NCBI RefSeq assembly: GCF_946479765.1
Contig: NZ_CAMLHO010000006.1
Location: 1 to 64,000, forward strand
Length of the DNA: 64,000 nt
Source: an uncultured Aliivibrio sp.
GTDB taxonomy: Bacteria > Pseudomonadota > Gammaproteobacteria > Enterobacterales > Vibrionaceae
Direction of reading: 5' to 3'
Shown here: piece by piece, positions 18,065-27,860 of the stretch
Numbering within the stretch: the stretch's first letter is position 1
Layout of the letters: each line of letters begins with the position of its first letter
The notes under the pieces: generated by a model
Told to the model about the DNA's origin: nothing
Databases searched by the model: none
Seen by the model: the letters and a program-made list of their open reading frames with translations, nothing else
Position numbers and translations under genes: made by a program

Positions 18065-18078
18065 TTTACGCCTAAATA

Positions 18079-19782
18079 TTATAAACTTTTTTGATGCTCG
18101 CTAATCAATCGAGTCATTGCTGCATTTGCTTTTATTTGAGTCTCCGCATAATCATCAGTTGGAGCGACCTCTGTTACCATCTCATAATAACATTTCAGTT
18201 TTGGCTCAGTTCCTGAAGGACGAACAATAATACGAGACTCATCTTCTAGATGATAAATCAGCACATCACTCGCAGGCAGATCAATTGACTCTGTTGAACC
18301 ATCAGATAAGTAACGTAATGATGCTTTCAAATCTTCAGTCACACTAATGTTAACACCAGCAATTTGCTTGGGTGGATTTGCTCTTAATTTATCCCCCATT
18401 GGTGGAGAGTTAGGATCTAGTGCAATGCTTTGTTGCGCATTTACATATAAACCATTAGTGCGATAAATCAACTCTAACTCATCCCAAACACTCTTGCCTT
18501 GGGTTGAAAGCTCTGCCGCTAATTGAGCAAAGGCAACTAAAGCAGATAACCCATCTTTATCCCACACTTCACTACCAACGGTATAACCAAGCGCTTCTTC
18601 ATAAGCAAAAAGAAATTGTTTCTCATCACTCTGTTTTTGCATTGCAACGTTAGTCAGCCACTTAAAACCAGTCAGCGTCTGAAAATACTCTGCCCCTTTT
18701 GCTTCTGCAATTTTCTTTAACAAACGAGAAGACACAATCGTATTACCGACTAACTGCTTAGTGGCATCCGTGTGTTTCAATAAATAATGTCCAAACAAGA
18801 TACCGACTTGATCTCCTGTTAGCATTTGGTAACTACCATCTACTTTTCTCGCAGCAAGTGCAAAGCGATCCGCATCGGGATCATTGGCACACGCCAGCTC
18901 AGCCTGTATTGAATCAGCTAGTGCAATCACCATATCCATCGCGCCTTTCTCTTCTGGATTAGGGAAATTTACCGTTGGAAAAGTCCCATCAGGCTCTCTT
19001 TGCTCTGCGACACTAACAACATGGTTAAACCCAGCGTCACGTAATAAAGTTTCGGCCATATCAGCACCCACGCCATGCATAGCAGTATAAGCAATTGAAA
19101 TGGCTGATGGGTTAGTATGATTTGAAAGTAATGGATTACTGTTCATCGCATTACGATAGCTTTGATAGTAATCATCATTCAGCCACACCAATAACCCTTT
19201 AGCTTCGGCATCACCAAGCGACATCAATGGGATTGGCTTAGTCGCCGCAATCTCTATTTCATTGGCAATACCGGAATCGTGCGGTGGAATAATTTGCGCC
19301 CCATTTTCCCAATACACTTTAAAGCCATTGTATTCTGGTGGATTATGACTTGCAGTAACCACCACTGCGCCTGCTGCATTAAATTTCTTTATGCCATAAG
19401 CAACAATTGGAGTCGCTGCTACTTTGGTTGTTAAAAAGACTTTAATGCCAAGTGCAGTTAGAACGCTAGCGGTATCATGAGCAAATTGTTGAGAGTCTGT
19501 ACGACCATCATAACCAATCACAACCCCTCTTTGGCTTGCATCTGTAATGTGTTCAATTAAGTAATGACCTAACCCTGTTGCTGTCTCTTGGATCACGAGT
19601 CGATTCATTCGGTTCGGTCCAGCACCTACCATGCCACGCAACCCTGCAGTACCAAATTGCAGACGAGAAGAAAAACGGTCTTCTAATTCAGAGATATTAT
19701 TACTATCAACAATGTATTGAAGTTCTTCACGTGTTTTTGGATCTGGATCTCTCGCTAGCCATTCTGTTATTTGCTGCATCAT
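18079..19782 (-). CDS. Phosphoglucomutase/phosphomannomutase family protein
   Basis: A 567-aa alpha-D-phosphohexomutase, interconverting hexose 1- and 6-phosphates. The phosphoserine loop is TASHNPPEYNGFKVYWENG, the metal loop DPDADR occurs in CANDPDADRFAL, the sugar-binding loop is AYEEALGYTVG and the phosphate-binding loop is RPSGTEPKLK. Length and the N-terminal RLQFGTAGLRG match the PGM2/PgcA-type branch, which also contains phosphopentomutases, so sugar specificity is open. AGAGG lies 8 nt upstream of the ATG at 19782; a second ATG follows directly. Confidence 0.9.
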   Translation of the reverse strand: MMQQITEWLARDPDPKTREELQYIVDSNNISELEDRFSSRLQFGTAGLRGMVGAGPNRMNRLVIQETATGLGHYLIEHITDASQRGVVIGYDGRTDSQQFAHDTASVLTALGIKVFLTTKVAATPIVAYGIKKFNAAGAVVVTASHNPPEYNGFKVYWENGAQIIPPHDSGIANEIEIAATKPIPLMSLGDAEAKGLLVWLNDDYYQSYRNAMNSNPLLSNHTNPSAISIAYTAMHGVGADMAETLLRDAGFNHVVSVAEQREPDGTFPTVNFPNPEEKGAMDMVIALADSIQAELACANDPDADRFALAARKVDGSYQMLTGDQVGILFGHYLLKHTDATKQLVGNTIVSSRLLKKIAEAKGAEYFQTLTGFKWLTNVAMQKQSDEKQFLFAYEEALGYTVGSEVWDKDGLSALVAFAQLAAELSTQGKSVWDELELIYRTNGLYVNAQQSIALDPNSPPMGDKLRANPPKQIAGVNISVTEDLKASLRYLSDGSTESIDLPASDVLIYHLEDESRIIVRPSGTEPKLKCYYEMVTEVAPTDDYAETQIKANAAMTRLISEHQKSL

Positions 19783-20028
19783 AATGAAAACCTCTTTACT
19801 GAATATGCCATAATTCTAAATGATATTTATTATCAATTACATGAGCGCAATCGCTAAACTCAATGTAAAATTAAATATGAACAAATTATAGCTCTAATAC
19901 ATAACTATCTTTACTCAGATAATACAAAAAACAACTATCTCTCATTTTTCACTTATTTTTACATTAATAAGTGATAGAGTAGAAACAGAGTAAAATTAAT
20001 ATAACCTATTTATTTGTAAGGATATTAT

Positions 20029-21024
20029 ATGAAAATTGCAATGTTCAGCACTAAATCTTATGATGAATCTTCTTTTAGCCGAAGTAATGAGAAATATCAG
20101 TTTGAGTGCCAGTATTTCAACTTTCAACTCACAGAAAGTACAGCACCTATTGCCAATGGTGCTGATGTTATCTGTGCTTTTGTCAATGATGACTTATCTG
20201 CACCAGTACTAGCTAAACTGGCTTCTCAAGGCACCAAATTAATCGCAATGCGTTGCGCAGGTTTTGATCGTGTTGACCTTGAGGCGGCCAAAGAATTGGG
20301 ACTGCAAGTTGTTCGTGTTCCTGCTTATTCACCAGAAGCTATTGCCGAACATGCCGTTGGAATGATGATGTGTCTTAACCGCCGTTTTCATAAAGCATAC
20401 CAACGCACTCGTGATGCAAATTTCTCTTTAGAGGGCTTAACTGGCTTTAACTTCTTTGGAAAAACGGTTGGAGTTATTGGTTCAGGTAAAATTGGCCTTG
20501 CAACGATGCGAATTCTGAAAGGATTAGGGATGGATATCCTCTGTTATGACCCATATCCAAACCAAGTTGCTATTGATTTAGGGGTTAAATACACGACCTT
20601 AGATGATATTTTTACCCACTCAGATGTGATCACATTACACTGCCCACTAACTCCAGAAAATACACATTTATTAGATACTGACTCATTTGAAAAAATGAAA
20701 GATGGTGTGATGATCATCAATACAAGCCGTGGTGGTTTACTTAATTCAGCCAATGCGATTGAAGCATTAAAATCAGGAAAAATAGGCGCGCTTGGGTTGG
20801 ATGTTTATGATCACGAGAAAGAATTGTTCTTCCAAGATAAATCAAACGATATTATTACGGATGATGTATTCCGTCGTTTATCTGCTTGCCATAATGTTCT
20901 CTTTACTGGACATCAAGCATTCTTAACAAACGAAGCCTTAGAGAATATTGCGGGCACTACATTGGGAAGCATTGACTCTTTCATTAACGGTAATGTGTCT
21001 GGTAATGAATTAATTCAGGCGTAA
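20029..21024 (+). CDS. ldhA: D-lactate dehydrogenase (fermentative, NADH-dependent)
   Basis: Reduces pyruvate to D-lactate with NADH during fermentation. The 331-aa protein matches LdhA: MRCAGFDRVDLEAAKELG, the Rossmann motif GVIGSGKIGLATMRILKG, HCPLTPENTHLL, NTSRGGLLN with the catalytic Arg nearby, GLDVYDHEKELFF and the catalytic His in FTGHQAFLT. Its ribosome-binding site is TAAGGATATT before the ATG. It appears monocistronic and ends near a long perfect hairpin. Confidence 0.94.
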   Translation: MKIAMFSTKSYDESSFSRSNEKYQFECQYFNFQLTESTAPIANGADVICAFVNDDLSAPVLAKLASQGTKLIAMRCAGFDRVDLEAAKELGLQVVRVPAYSPEAIAEHAVGMMMCLNRRFHKAYQRTRDANFSLEGLTGFNFFGKTVGVIGSGKIGLATMRILKGLGMDILCYDPYPNQVAIDLGVKYTTLDDIFTHSDVITLHCPLTPENTHLLDTDSFEKMKDGVMIINTSRGGLLNSANAIEALKSGKIGALGLDVYDHEKELFFQDKSNDIITDDVFRRLSACHNVLFTGHQAFLTNEALENIAGTTLGSIDSFINGNVSGNELIQA

Positions 21025-21028
21025 TTAT

Positions 21029-21068
21029 GATAACTCCCTCATATAAAACAGTGCATGAGGGAGTTATA
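21029..21068. terminator. Stable hairpin between convergent ldhA and receiver gene
   Basis: ATAACTCCCTCAT (21030-21042) and ATGAGGGAGTTAT (21055-21067) are perfect 13-bp arms with a 12-nt loop. No strong T run follows on either strand, so it may be a weak terminator or an RNA-stabilising structure. Confidence 0.55.
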
Positions 21069-21082
21069 GTAAAAATACCAGA

Positions 21083-21556
21083 TTATCGTAGTCGGTTTAA
21101 TACTACTTGCTGATCAAGGTGTTCTTGATAATCGGTATATTCAAGTCCTTTATCAAATACAAACTCGGTCACTAAACGAGTGACTAATGCTCTTAATTCG
21201 TCTGCGTTCCATGGTTTTTCAATATAACTTTCAATACGTGCTCGATTTATGGCAATAATGGTATCTTGATGAGTTGCTTGCCCTGTTAGCAATACCTTCT
21301 TGGTTCTTAAAAAACGGTAGTCGTGAGACACATCGGTTAATAACTCCACACCACTTTTACCCGGCATCACATGATCAGACAACACTAACGCAATGTACCC
21401 ACCTTCACTGTCCAATTCATCCATTAAATCGAGAGCTTCATCTGCCGACTCACATTCTTCAATGTTGATCCATGACTTTAGTGGTGCGAGATCTTGCAAA
21501 ACGGCACTCAGCACTTCCCTTTGATCGTCTACACAAATCAGATTAAGCTTTTCCAT
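21083..21556 (-). CDS. Stand-alone response regulator receiver protein
   Basis: A 157-aa CheY-like receiver with no DNA-binding or enzymatic output domain. Acidic residues Asp10/Asp11 (ICVDDQ), phospho-acceptor Asp61 (LVLSDHVMPG), the Thr/Ser switch (VLLTGQAT) and Lys in IEKPW are all present. About 30 residues extend past the receiver (FVFDKGLEYTDYQEHLDQQ). It overlaps the histidine kinase gene by 14 nt and is the last gene of the DASS transporter operon, so it is the expected phosphorylation partner of that kinase. Confidence 0.88.
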   Translation of the reverse strand: MEKLNLICVDDQREVLSAVLQDLAPLKSWINIEECESADEALDLMDELDSEGGYIALVLSDHVMPGKSGVELLTDVSHDYRFLRTKKVLLTGQATHQDTIIAINRARIESYIEKPWNADELRALVTRLVTEFVFDKGLEYTDYQEHLDQQVVLNRLR

Positions 21557-22883
21557 GACCGTCCTCCACTGGCAATTTAATTCTAAAAATAGTTTTTTCT
21601 TGATTGCTTTTTACTGCAATTGAGCCACCGTAGCCACTCAAGATCCGTTTCACGATAGCTAACCCTAACCCCAAGCCAAAAGAGAGTCCGCCTTTTTTGG
21701 TCGTAAAGTTAGGTTGAAATATTTTACGTCTTGTCGCTTCATCAATTTCGGGGCCATTATTAGCAATAGTGACTAGGACAAAACGGTTTGATACTCTGGT
21801 AGAGATCTCAATCTCTGGTTCTTGTACTTTCTCCATGGCATCACTGGCATTTTTGATAATGTTAGCCCATATCTGCACAAGCTCTGTTGCTGAGGCTTTC
21901 ACCATTGGCATAGCTGCAGGACTTAAATGCACAGAGACACGGCGTAAATCACTTTGCAGTAGTACTAAGGCTTTATTGATACTGTCATTCACATCTAAGA
22001 TTTCATCGGTATCAATGTCTGTTCGACCTAGCTGTTTGACAGAACGAACAATGCCAACAGAATGTCTTGCAGCCAAACGCATGTCATGTAGATCTCGACC
22101 TATGTTCCAATACCTTACCGCTTGTTCTGGACTTTTAAGCCAAAATTGAGAAAGCTCACCTTCTGGAACAGCTCTAGCTAATTCTCGTGCGGTATCTCTA
22201 TCAATACCGTAGTTCACTTCAAGCTCTCGCCCTCGCTTTCTTACTTCAGAAGAGCTGATGTTTTGCCCGTGGATTAACCCTTGATCGACAAAGCTACTCG
22301 CTTCTGGGTGTATCTCTTCAAGTAACTCTAAAATAATAGATTGAAGTCGCTCTGTTTTACTGCTCAAGACACCTACTGCATTATTGAGTTCATGGGCAAT
22401 TCCCGCTGCCAGCTGCCCCAACGTTGTCATTTGCTCTGCTGAATACAACTTTTGCAATGCTTTCTCTTTTTCAATAGATTCATGCATTGCTCTGCGTTGC
22501 CTACGAGAAAGTTCATTAACAATAATAGGCGTAAATTGAGCAGTTAAAGGGCCATAGCGCTCTAACTCAATTGCGGTTGTTGTAGAATCAATCCAACTCA
22601 ATTCACTTTCGGTTTTACTCACCACCGTTGACGAGGCAATTAGGGTTTCAGAAAAAAAACTGTGTACCCCAATAAAAGCGCCTTCAGAAGCGCTGAATAC
22701 CTTAACTTGATTCTCACCATTCTCTTCTAGATAAAACCCTTCTAGCTCTCCAGAACAGACGTAATAGAGACGATCATTATCAGCACCTTGCTCTAAAATC
22801 GTTTCTCCGGCGGGAATAACGACTCTTCGCTCAGGTTGACTAAAATAGGCATCAATCAAACGTTGTAATTTTTCTTGATTCAT
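21543..22883 (-). CDS. Cytosolic sensor histidine kinase with cyclic-nucleotide-binding-like domain
   Basis: A 446-aa kinase with no transmembrane segment. Residues about 10-125 form a CRP/cNMP-binding-type beta-roll (VVIPAGETILEQG, GELEGFYLEENGE). The phosphorylated His is His164 in GIAHELNNAVG, then come the N box IWANIIKNASDAM, G1 NNGPEID, the F box and G2 GLGLGLAIVKRILSGYGG. An unusually long stretch of helical sequence (about 175-285) separates the H box from the ATPase domain. It starts 3 nt after the transporter gene and overlaps the receiver gene, so it likely senses a cytoplasmic ligand related to uptake by the transporter (inference). Confidence 0.88.
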   Translation of the reverse strand: MNQEKLQRLIDAYFSQPERRVVIPAGETILEQGADNDRLYYVCSGELEGFYLEENGENQVKVFSASEGAFIGVHSFFSETLIASSTVVSKTESELSWIDSTTTAIELERYGPLTAQFTPIIVNELSRRQRRAMHESIEKEKALQKLYSAEQMTTLGQLAAGIAHELNNAVGVLSSKTERLQSIILELLEEIHPEASSFVDQGLIHGQNISSSEVRKRGRELEVNYGIDRDTARELARAVPEGELSQFWLKSPEQAVRYWNIGRDLHDMRLAARHSVGIVRSVKQLGRTDIDTDEILDVNDSINKALVLLQSDLRRVSVHLSPAAMPMVKASATELVQIWANIIKNASDAMEKVQEPEIEISTRVSNRFVLVTIANNGPEIDEATRRKIFQPNFTTKKGGLSFGLGLGLAIVKRILSGYGGSIAVKSNQEKTIFRIKLPVEDGHGKA

Positions 22884-22886
22884 AAG

Positions 22887-24305
22887 CTATCCAATGTGGC
22901 CAACAGAATGAAGTATCCATACCATAACAAAGCTTAATAGCACCCCAACAACACCTAATATCACACCTGTTTTTGCCATTTGGCTGCTTTCTACATTCCC
23001 TGTTGCGTGTGCTAATGCATTCGGTGGCGTACTGATAGGTAATGACATACCTAAAGAAGCAGCAAACGTTACGATTAAGATAAGCGTTAACTCTCCGCCA
23101 AGTGGTGTCAGTGACGTCATTGATGTACCTAACGCCGCCATAATTGGCATTAATAAGTTAGCGGTTGCGGTATGAGACATGAAGTTTGCCATGATTAAAC
23201 ATAAGAAAGCCGCACCAAATAAAACCACATAAGGAGAATAAGCATCAAATGGAATGCTATGAACCACTAACTTAGCCAAGCCTGTTTTATCTAAAGCTAA
23301 ACCAAGTGCAATACCACCCGATACTAACCATAGAACATCCCACGAAATTTTCTTAAGATCTTCTTTGTTAATGATCCCTGTAATAGAGAAAATAGCGACG
23401 GGAATAAGAGCAACTGTATATGAGTTCATGCCGTGACTTGATCCCATAAGCCATAATAAGATCGTACCTGCAAACGTAATATAAACCGTGATCGCTTTTG
23501 GTGTTTTTAAGAACTTACCTTTAATGTCTAAGTTCATTGATGTTTGCTTGGCTGGATATAGATAAACAATTAAGAACCAAGCCAGTGCCATCATAATAAT
23601 CACAAATGGCACCCCAAAGACCATCCATTCACCGAAAGTAATTAAATTATCACCCACTAAGTATTTCAGCGCTATCGCATTAGGTGGTGTTCCAATAGGA
23701 GTACCAATACCACCAATATTCGCTGCAATTGGAATACACAATGCAAAAGCAATACGACCTGGATCTTTAGGTCCAAATACGGCGATTACTGGCGTTAAGA
23801 TAGATAGCATCATCGCTGTTGTCGCAGTATTAGACATGAACATCGAAAAGATGCCAGTAATCAACATCAAACCAAGCATAACGAATTTTGGATCTGTTCC
23901 AAATGGCTTCAACAATACTCTAGCTAAGTTAACATCTAAACGGTATTTCGTAGCTGCCATTGCAAGAAAGAATCCACCTAAAAACAACATGATAATTGGG
24001 CTAGCAAACGTGGCCATGATGTCGGTGTAATTAAGAAGCTCACCAAAATGGGCAGCATCTTGATTCATCTTAAATAAGAATAAACCTTTGTCTGACACCA
24101 TAAGTAACTCTAAGACAATAATAACAACCGAGGTAGCGTAAATAGGAATAGGTTCGAATACCCAACATAGTGCGGCTAATAAAAAGACAGCGATGACACG
24201 TTGCTGAATGATCGTCATACCTTCAAAAGGAAAAGCTGACAAAGGCATCAAAAGAATGATGAGTGGGATAATTGTTGGGATTAAATACTTCATGTATTGA
24301 CGCAT
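22887..24305 (-). CDS. DASS family (SLC13-type) anion:sodium symporter
   Basis: A 472-aa inner-membrane transporter with about 11-12 hydrophobic segments. It has both SNT-type substrate/sodium motifs of the VcINDY/CitT family: FMSNTATTAMML in the first half and FMSHTATANLLMP in the second, each followed by a TPPNA loop (GTPIGTPPNAIAL, PISTPPNALAHA). Di- or tricarboxylates or sulfate are typical substrates. The start MRQYMKYL at 24305 is preferred; the frame extends to 24458 but that segment overlaps the topA terminator and encodes non-family sequence. It is first in an operon with a kinase and a receiver. Confidence 0.9.
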   Translation of the reverse strand: MRQYMKYLIPTIIPLIILLMPLSAFPFEGMTIIQQRVIAVFLLAALCWVFEPIPIYATSVVIIVLELLMVSDKGLFLFKMNQDAAHFGELLNYTDIMATFASPIIMLFLGGFFLAMAATKYRLDVNLARVLLKPFGTDPKFVMLGLMLITGIFSMFMSNTATTAMMLSILTPVIAVFGPKDPGRIAFALCIPIAANIGGIGTPIGTPPNAIALKYLVGDNLITFGEWMVFGVPFVIIMMALAWFLIVYLYPAKQTSMNLDIKGKFLKTPKAITVYITFAGTILLWLMGSSHGMNSYTVALIPVAIFSITGIINKEDLKKISWDVLWLVSGGIALGLALDKTGLAKLVVHSIPFDAYSPYVVLFGAAFLCLIMANFMSHTATANLLMPIMAALGTSMTSLTPLGGELTLILIVTFAASLGMSLPISTPPNALAHATGNVESSQMAKTGVILGVVGVLLSFVMVWILHSVGHIG

Positions 24306-24443
24306 AACGCTACCGACTTCCATAGAACAATAAAGGGTAATAACGATAATTATCTCCTTAACCATTCGTTCGGTATAACGTCCTAGATCAATCATTATTT
24401 CGAAATAATAATAAATATGAAATTTTGTGACAGCGGTATCATA

Positions 24444-24475
24444 AAAAAAGAGCTGCATTTCTGCAGCCCTCTTCT
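24444..24475 (-). terminator. Intrinsic terminator of topA
   Basis: On the minus strand GGGCTGCA, loop GAAA, TGCAGCTC is followed by TTTTTTT. It stands between topA and the transporter gene. Confidence 0.9.
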
Positions 24476-24503
24476 GTTTAGCTTGAGATTAATGTCTTAA
24501 AAA

Positions 24504-27143
24504 TTAAGACTCTTTCTCTGCCTTTGGCTTTTTACGTTTATCGGTAACAGCCCATTTTCCATCAAGATATAACCCCGTCCAACCAGATGGCTTACCATCA
24601 GTTTCAGTACGAACGTAATTTTCTTTAGTCTTACGACTAAAACGAATTACGGCTGGTTTACCGTCTGGATCATGTGTTGGTGCTTCCGTTAAGTATAAGA
24701 ACTTAGGTGATAGGCGATCTTTAAAGCGAACTAACTCTTCCACTAATGGCGCTCGTGTTTCACGCGATTTAGGGAACGTACTTGCCGCTAAGAATAACCC
24801 TGATGCACCATCACGTAATACAAAGTACGCGTCAGATTTTTCACATTCCAATTCAGGAAGATGAACAGGATCTTCTTTTGGTGGTGCAACATCGCCATTT
24901 CTTAGGATCTTACGTGTGTTTTTACAGGTCTCACTCGTACAATCCATGTATTTACCAAAGCGACCGTTCTTAAGCTCCATATCTGAACCACATTTGTCAC
25001 ACTCGACAATTGGACCATCATAGCCTTTAAGTTGGAATTCACCTTTCTCTACAATGTAACCATCACAGTTCGGGTTATTACCACAAACGTGTAGCTTACG
25101 ATCTTGGTCTATCAGGTAAGGGTCCATTGCTGTTTCACACTTAGGACAACGTTTCTTCGCACGTAATGCGGCGGTTTCTACGTCTTCTTCAAGAACATTA
25201 ATAATGCCCTCTTCATTACCTAAGTTAATGGTTTTCTTACAGCGTTCTTTTGGTGGCAGTGCGTAACCTGAACAACCTAGGAATACCCCAGTTGATGCAG
25301 TACGAATACCCATATTACGGTCACACGTCGGACATTTAATATCAGTCTCTACGATATTATTTGGTGACATACCGCCTTCTGATTCATCAAGCTCAGCTTT
25401 TGCTATATCGTCAGTAAAGTCTTGGAAGAATGCATTTAGCACTTCTTTCCAATCTTTGCTGCCTTCAGCAATTTTATCCAAGTTGCCTTCCATGCGAGCA
25501 GTAAAATCGTAATCCATCAAATCATCAAACGATTGATTTAGACGATCAGTGACAATTTCGCCCATTTTTTCTGCATAGAAACGACGGCTTTCAACACGAA
25601 CATAACCACGGTCTTGAATCGTTGAGATGATTGATGCGTAAGTCGATGGACGACCAATGCCTTTCTTTTCAAGTTCTTTAACCAATGCTGCTTCGCTGAA
25701 ACGCGCTGGTGGTTTAGTAAAGTGTTGCTTTGGATCAAGCTGTTCTAGTTTTAGCTTATCGCCAAGTTGAACGGCAGGAAGCAGTTGATCTTCGTTTTTA
25801 CCCATTGGACGTTGCACTCGAGTCCAACCATCAAACTTAAGGATACGACCTTTCGCTTTTAGGGTGAATTCATCGGCTTTAACGCTCAATGTGGTTGAAT
25901 CGTATTGTGCTGGCGTCATTTGACACGCCACAAATTGATTCCAAATTAGGTTGTAAAGTTTATGAGCGTCCGCTTCCATACCTTGTAGGTCGTCAACTTT
26001 CACTTCTACGCTCGAAGGACGAATCGCTTCGTGAGCTTCTTGTGCGCCTTCTTTGCTTCCATAAATAATTGGCGCGGCTGGTAAATAGCTGTCGCCATAC
26101 TCAGAACCAATAAACTCACGTAGCGTCTCTACAGCTTCTTTACTTAAGTTAGTTGAGTCAGTACGCATATAAGTGATGTAACCGCCCTCATAGAGGCGCT
26201 GAGCTAGCATCATGGTCTTTTTCACACCGTAACCTAAGCGAGTACTTGCCGCTTGTTGCAATGTTGACGTAATAAATGGTGCAGATGGCTTACTTTTCGT
26301 AGGACGGTCTTCACGCTTACAGACTTCGTATTCAGCTTTCTCAAGAATGCTTACCGCTGATTCTGTATCAGCTTGGTTCAGAGGCTTAAATACTGAACCA
26401 TTACGCTGTGCCACTTGCAAACGGAAGTTTTCTTTACCCGCTGTCAGTGTATCCGCATGGATATCCCAGAACTCTTCAGGAATGAATGCGTTGATTTCAC
26501 GTTCACGTTCCACCAATACTTTCACGGCAACGGATTGAACACGACCAGCAGACAAACCACGTGCGACTTTCTTCCACAACAGCGGAGAAGCCATGAAGCC
26601 AACCACACGGTCTAAGAAACGACGTGCTTGTTGAGCATTAACACCAGGCATGCTTAGTTCACCCGGAGTTTCAAACGCTTGTTGAATCGCATTTTTTGTA
26701 ATTTCGTTAAAAACTACTCGTTTATAGCGTGAATCATCACCACCGATGATCTCGCGAAGGTGCCACGCAATAGCTTCCCCTTCACGGTCTAAATCGGTTG
26801 CGAGATAGATAATATCTGCGTCTTCAGCCAGTTTTTGTAATTCTGCTACGACTTTTTCTTTGCCAGGAAGAATTTGGTAATTTGCCTCCCAATCATTATA
26901 TGGGTCGATCCCCATTTTATTGATCAGATTCTTCTTGTCTCTTTCTTTCTTAATGCGTGCTTTATCTTCAACACTCATACCTTTGGTTGACGCTGCCGCC
27001 GTTTTCTTTCCGGTGCTTGTCGAACCCATAGGCAAATCACGTACGTGACCTACACTGGATTTTACGATGAAGTCCTTGCCAAGGTATTTATTAATTGTTT
27101 TTGCTTTGGCTGGTGACTCCACGATAACTAGAGATTTACCCAT
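24504..27143 (-). CDS. topA: DNA topoisomerase I
   Basis: Relaxes negative supercoils by single-strand passage. The 879-aa protein begins with the Toprim domain ([33 protein letters not shown]), has the active-site Tyr in [15 protein letters not shown] and the [19 protein letters not shown] motif. C-terminal zinc ribbons follow with Cys sets [17 protein letters not shown] and [10 protein letters not shown], then a basic tail. Length matches E. coli TopA (865 aa). The neighbours yciN and sohB repeat the E. coli arrangement. The 398 bp upstream to yciN hold both promoters. Confidence 0.97.
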   Translation of the reverse strand: MGKSLVIVESPAKAKTINKYLGKDFIVKSSVGHVRDLPMGSTSTGKKTAAASTKGMSVEDKARIKKERDKKNLINKMGIDPYNDWEANYQILPGKEKVVAELQKLAEDADIIYLATDLDREGEAIAWHLREIIGGDDSRYKRVVFNEITKNAIQQAFETPGELSMPGVNAQQARRFLDRVVGFMASPLLWKKVARGLSAGRVQSVAVKVLVEREREINAFIPEEFWDIHADTLTAGKENFRLQVAQRNGSVFKPLNQADTESAVSILEKAEYEVCKREDRPTKSKPSAPFITSTLQQAASTRLGYGVKKTMMLAQRLYEGGYITYMRTDSTNLSKEAVETLREFIGSEYGDSYLPAAPIIYGSKEGAQEAHEAIRPSSVEVKVDDLQGMEADAHKLYNLIWNQFVACQMTPAQYDSTTLSVKADEFTLKAKGRILKFDGWTRVQRPMGKNEDQLLPAVQLGDKLKLEQLDPKQHFTKPPARFSEAALVKELEKKGIGRPSTYASIISTIQDRGYVRVESRRFYAEKMGEIVTDRLNQSFDDLMDYDFTARMEGNLDKIAEGSKDWKEVLNAFFQDFTDDIAKAELDESEGGMSPNNIVETDIKCPTCDRNMGIRTASTGVFLGCSGYALPPKERCKKTINLGNEEGIINVLEEDVETAALRAKKRCPKCETAMDPYLIDQDRKLHVCGNNPNCDGYIVEKGEFQLKGYDGPIVECDKCGSDMELKNGRFGKYMDCTSETCKNTRKILRNGDVAPPKEDPVHLPELECEKSDAYFVLRDGASGLFLAASTFPKSRETRAPLVEELVRFKDRLSPKFLYLTEAPTHDPDGKPAVIRFSRKTKENYVRTETDGKPSGWTGLYLDGKWAVTDKRKKPKAEKES

Positions 27144-27541
27144 AATGTCTCACTAACGTCCTCGTGCTGAAATACAATACTGTCGAAAAACGATATCCGC
27201 AGCTATAAATTAAACTTTTATCTCTATATTACTATTGAGGGAGGATGCCATCACGTCAACCTCTTTTTTTACAATTGATTCTAAATGGTCGCGCTTTGGA
27301 CAGATGTTAACTAGATGTAATAACCATTGCATCCTATTTCATGTCTTATTATTTCGATGGAATCTATTAACATTTACCGACCAATAGCTCAAAAAGTTAA
27401 TCTCATAACTTGCGCTTGCTCACAATAAAACGCCAATTAACTCCCCTGTATTTTATTTTAAACATCATGATTTACATCAATTGTAATTTTAATTCTTTAT
27501 GCTTAAAATCCCTCCTTTATACAGTAAAAAATGAGTGACTT
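27144..27541. other. topA-yciN divergent intergenic region
   Basis: A 398-bp AT-rich region without a convincing gene. It must contain the divergent promoters. One weak hairpin (GAGG...CCTC followed by seven T, ending about 27270) was seen on the + strand; its role is unknown. Confidence 0.5.
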
Positions 27542-27787
27542 ATGAGCGATAAAAAATCCATTTCAGAGGCTGATTTACTGTTAATCGCCAATCAAATCAT
27601 TCAAGATCATGAGAACTATGCCGAAGGCATGCGTGCAACTAGTGTAGAAGAAAAAGACGAAGTATTAGTCTTTAAAGGTGAGTACTTTTTATCAGACCAA
27701 GGGTTACCAACAGAGAAAACAACCGCTGTATTTAATATGTTTAAGTACCTTGCCCACCAGCTTTCAAAAAAGTTTACCGTTAAGTGA
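27542..27787 (+). CDS. yciN: YciN family protein (DUF2498)
   Basis: An 81-aa cytoplasmic protein of unknown function. ISEADLLLIANQIIQDHENYAEGM and VLVFKGEYFLSDQGLPTEKTT match the YciN family, and the gene sits next to topA as in E. coli. It is transcribed divergently from topA and followed by a terminator shared with the convergent sohB. Confidence 0.88.
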   Translation: MSDKKSISEADLLLIANQIIQDHENYAEGMRATSVEEKDEVLVFKGEYFLSDQGLPTEKTTAVFNMFKYLAHQLSKKFTVK

Positions 27788-27807
27788 TTTTTGCTAGTCA
27801 AAAACAA

Positions 27808-27842
27808 TAAAAAAGGCTGAATTATTCAGCCTTTTTTTGTTA
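27808..27842. terminator. Bidirectional terminator
   Basis: AAAAAAGGCTGAATTATTCAGCCTTTTTTT forms a perfect stem (AAAGGCTGAA/TTCAGCCTTT) between yciN and convergent sohB. Confidence 0.88.
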
Positions 27843-27860
27843 ATTACCATTGCTTAAAAC

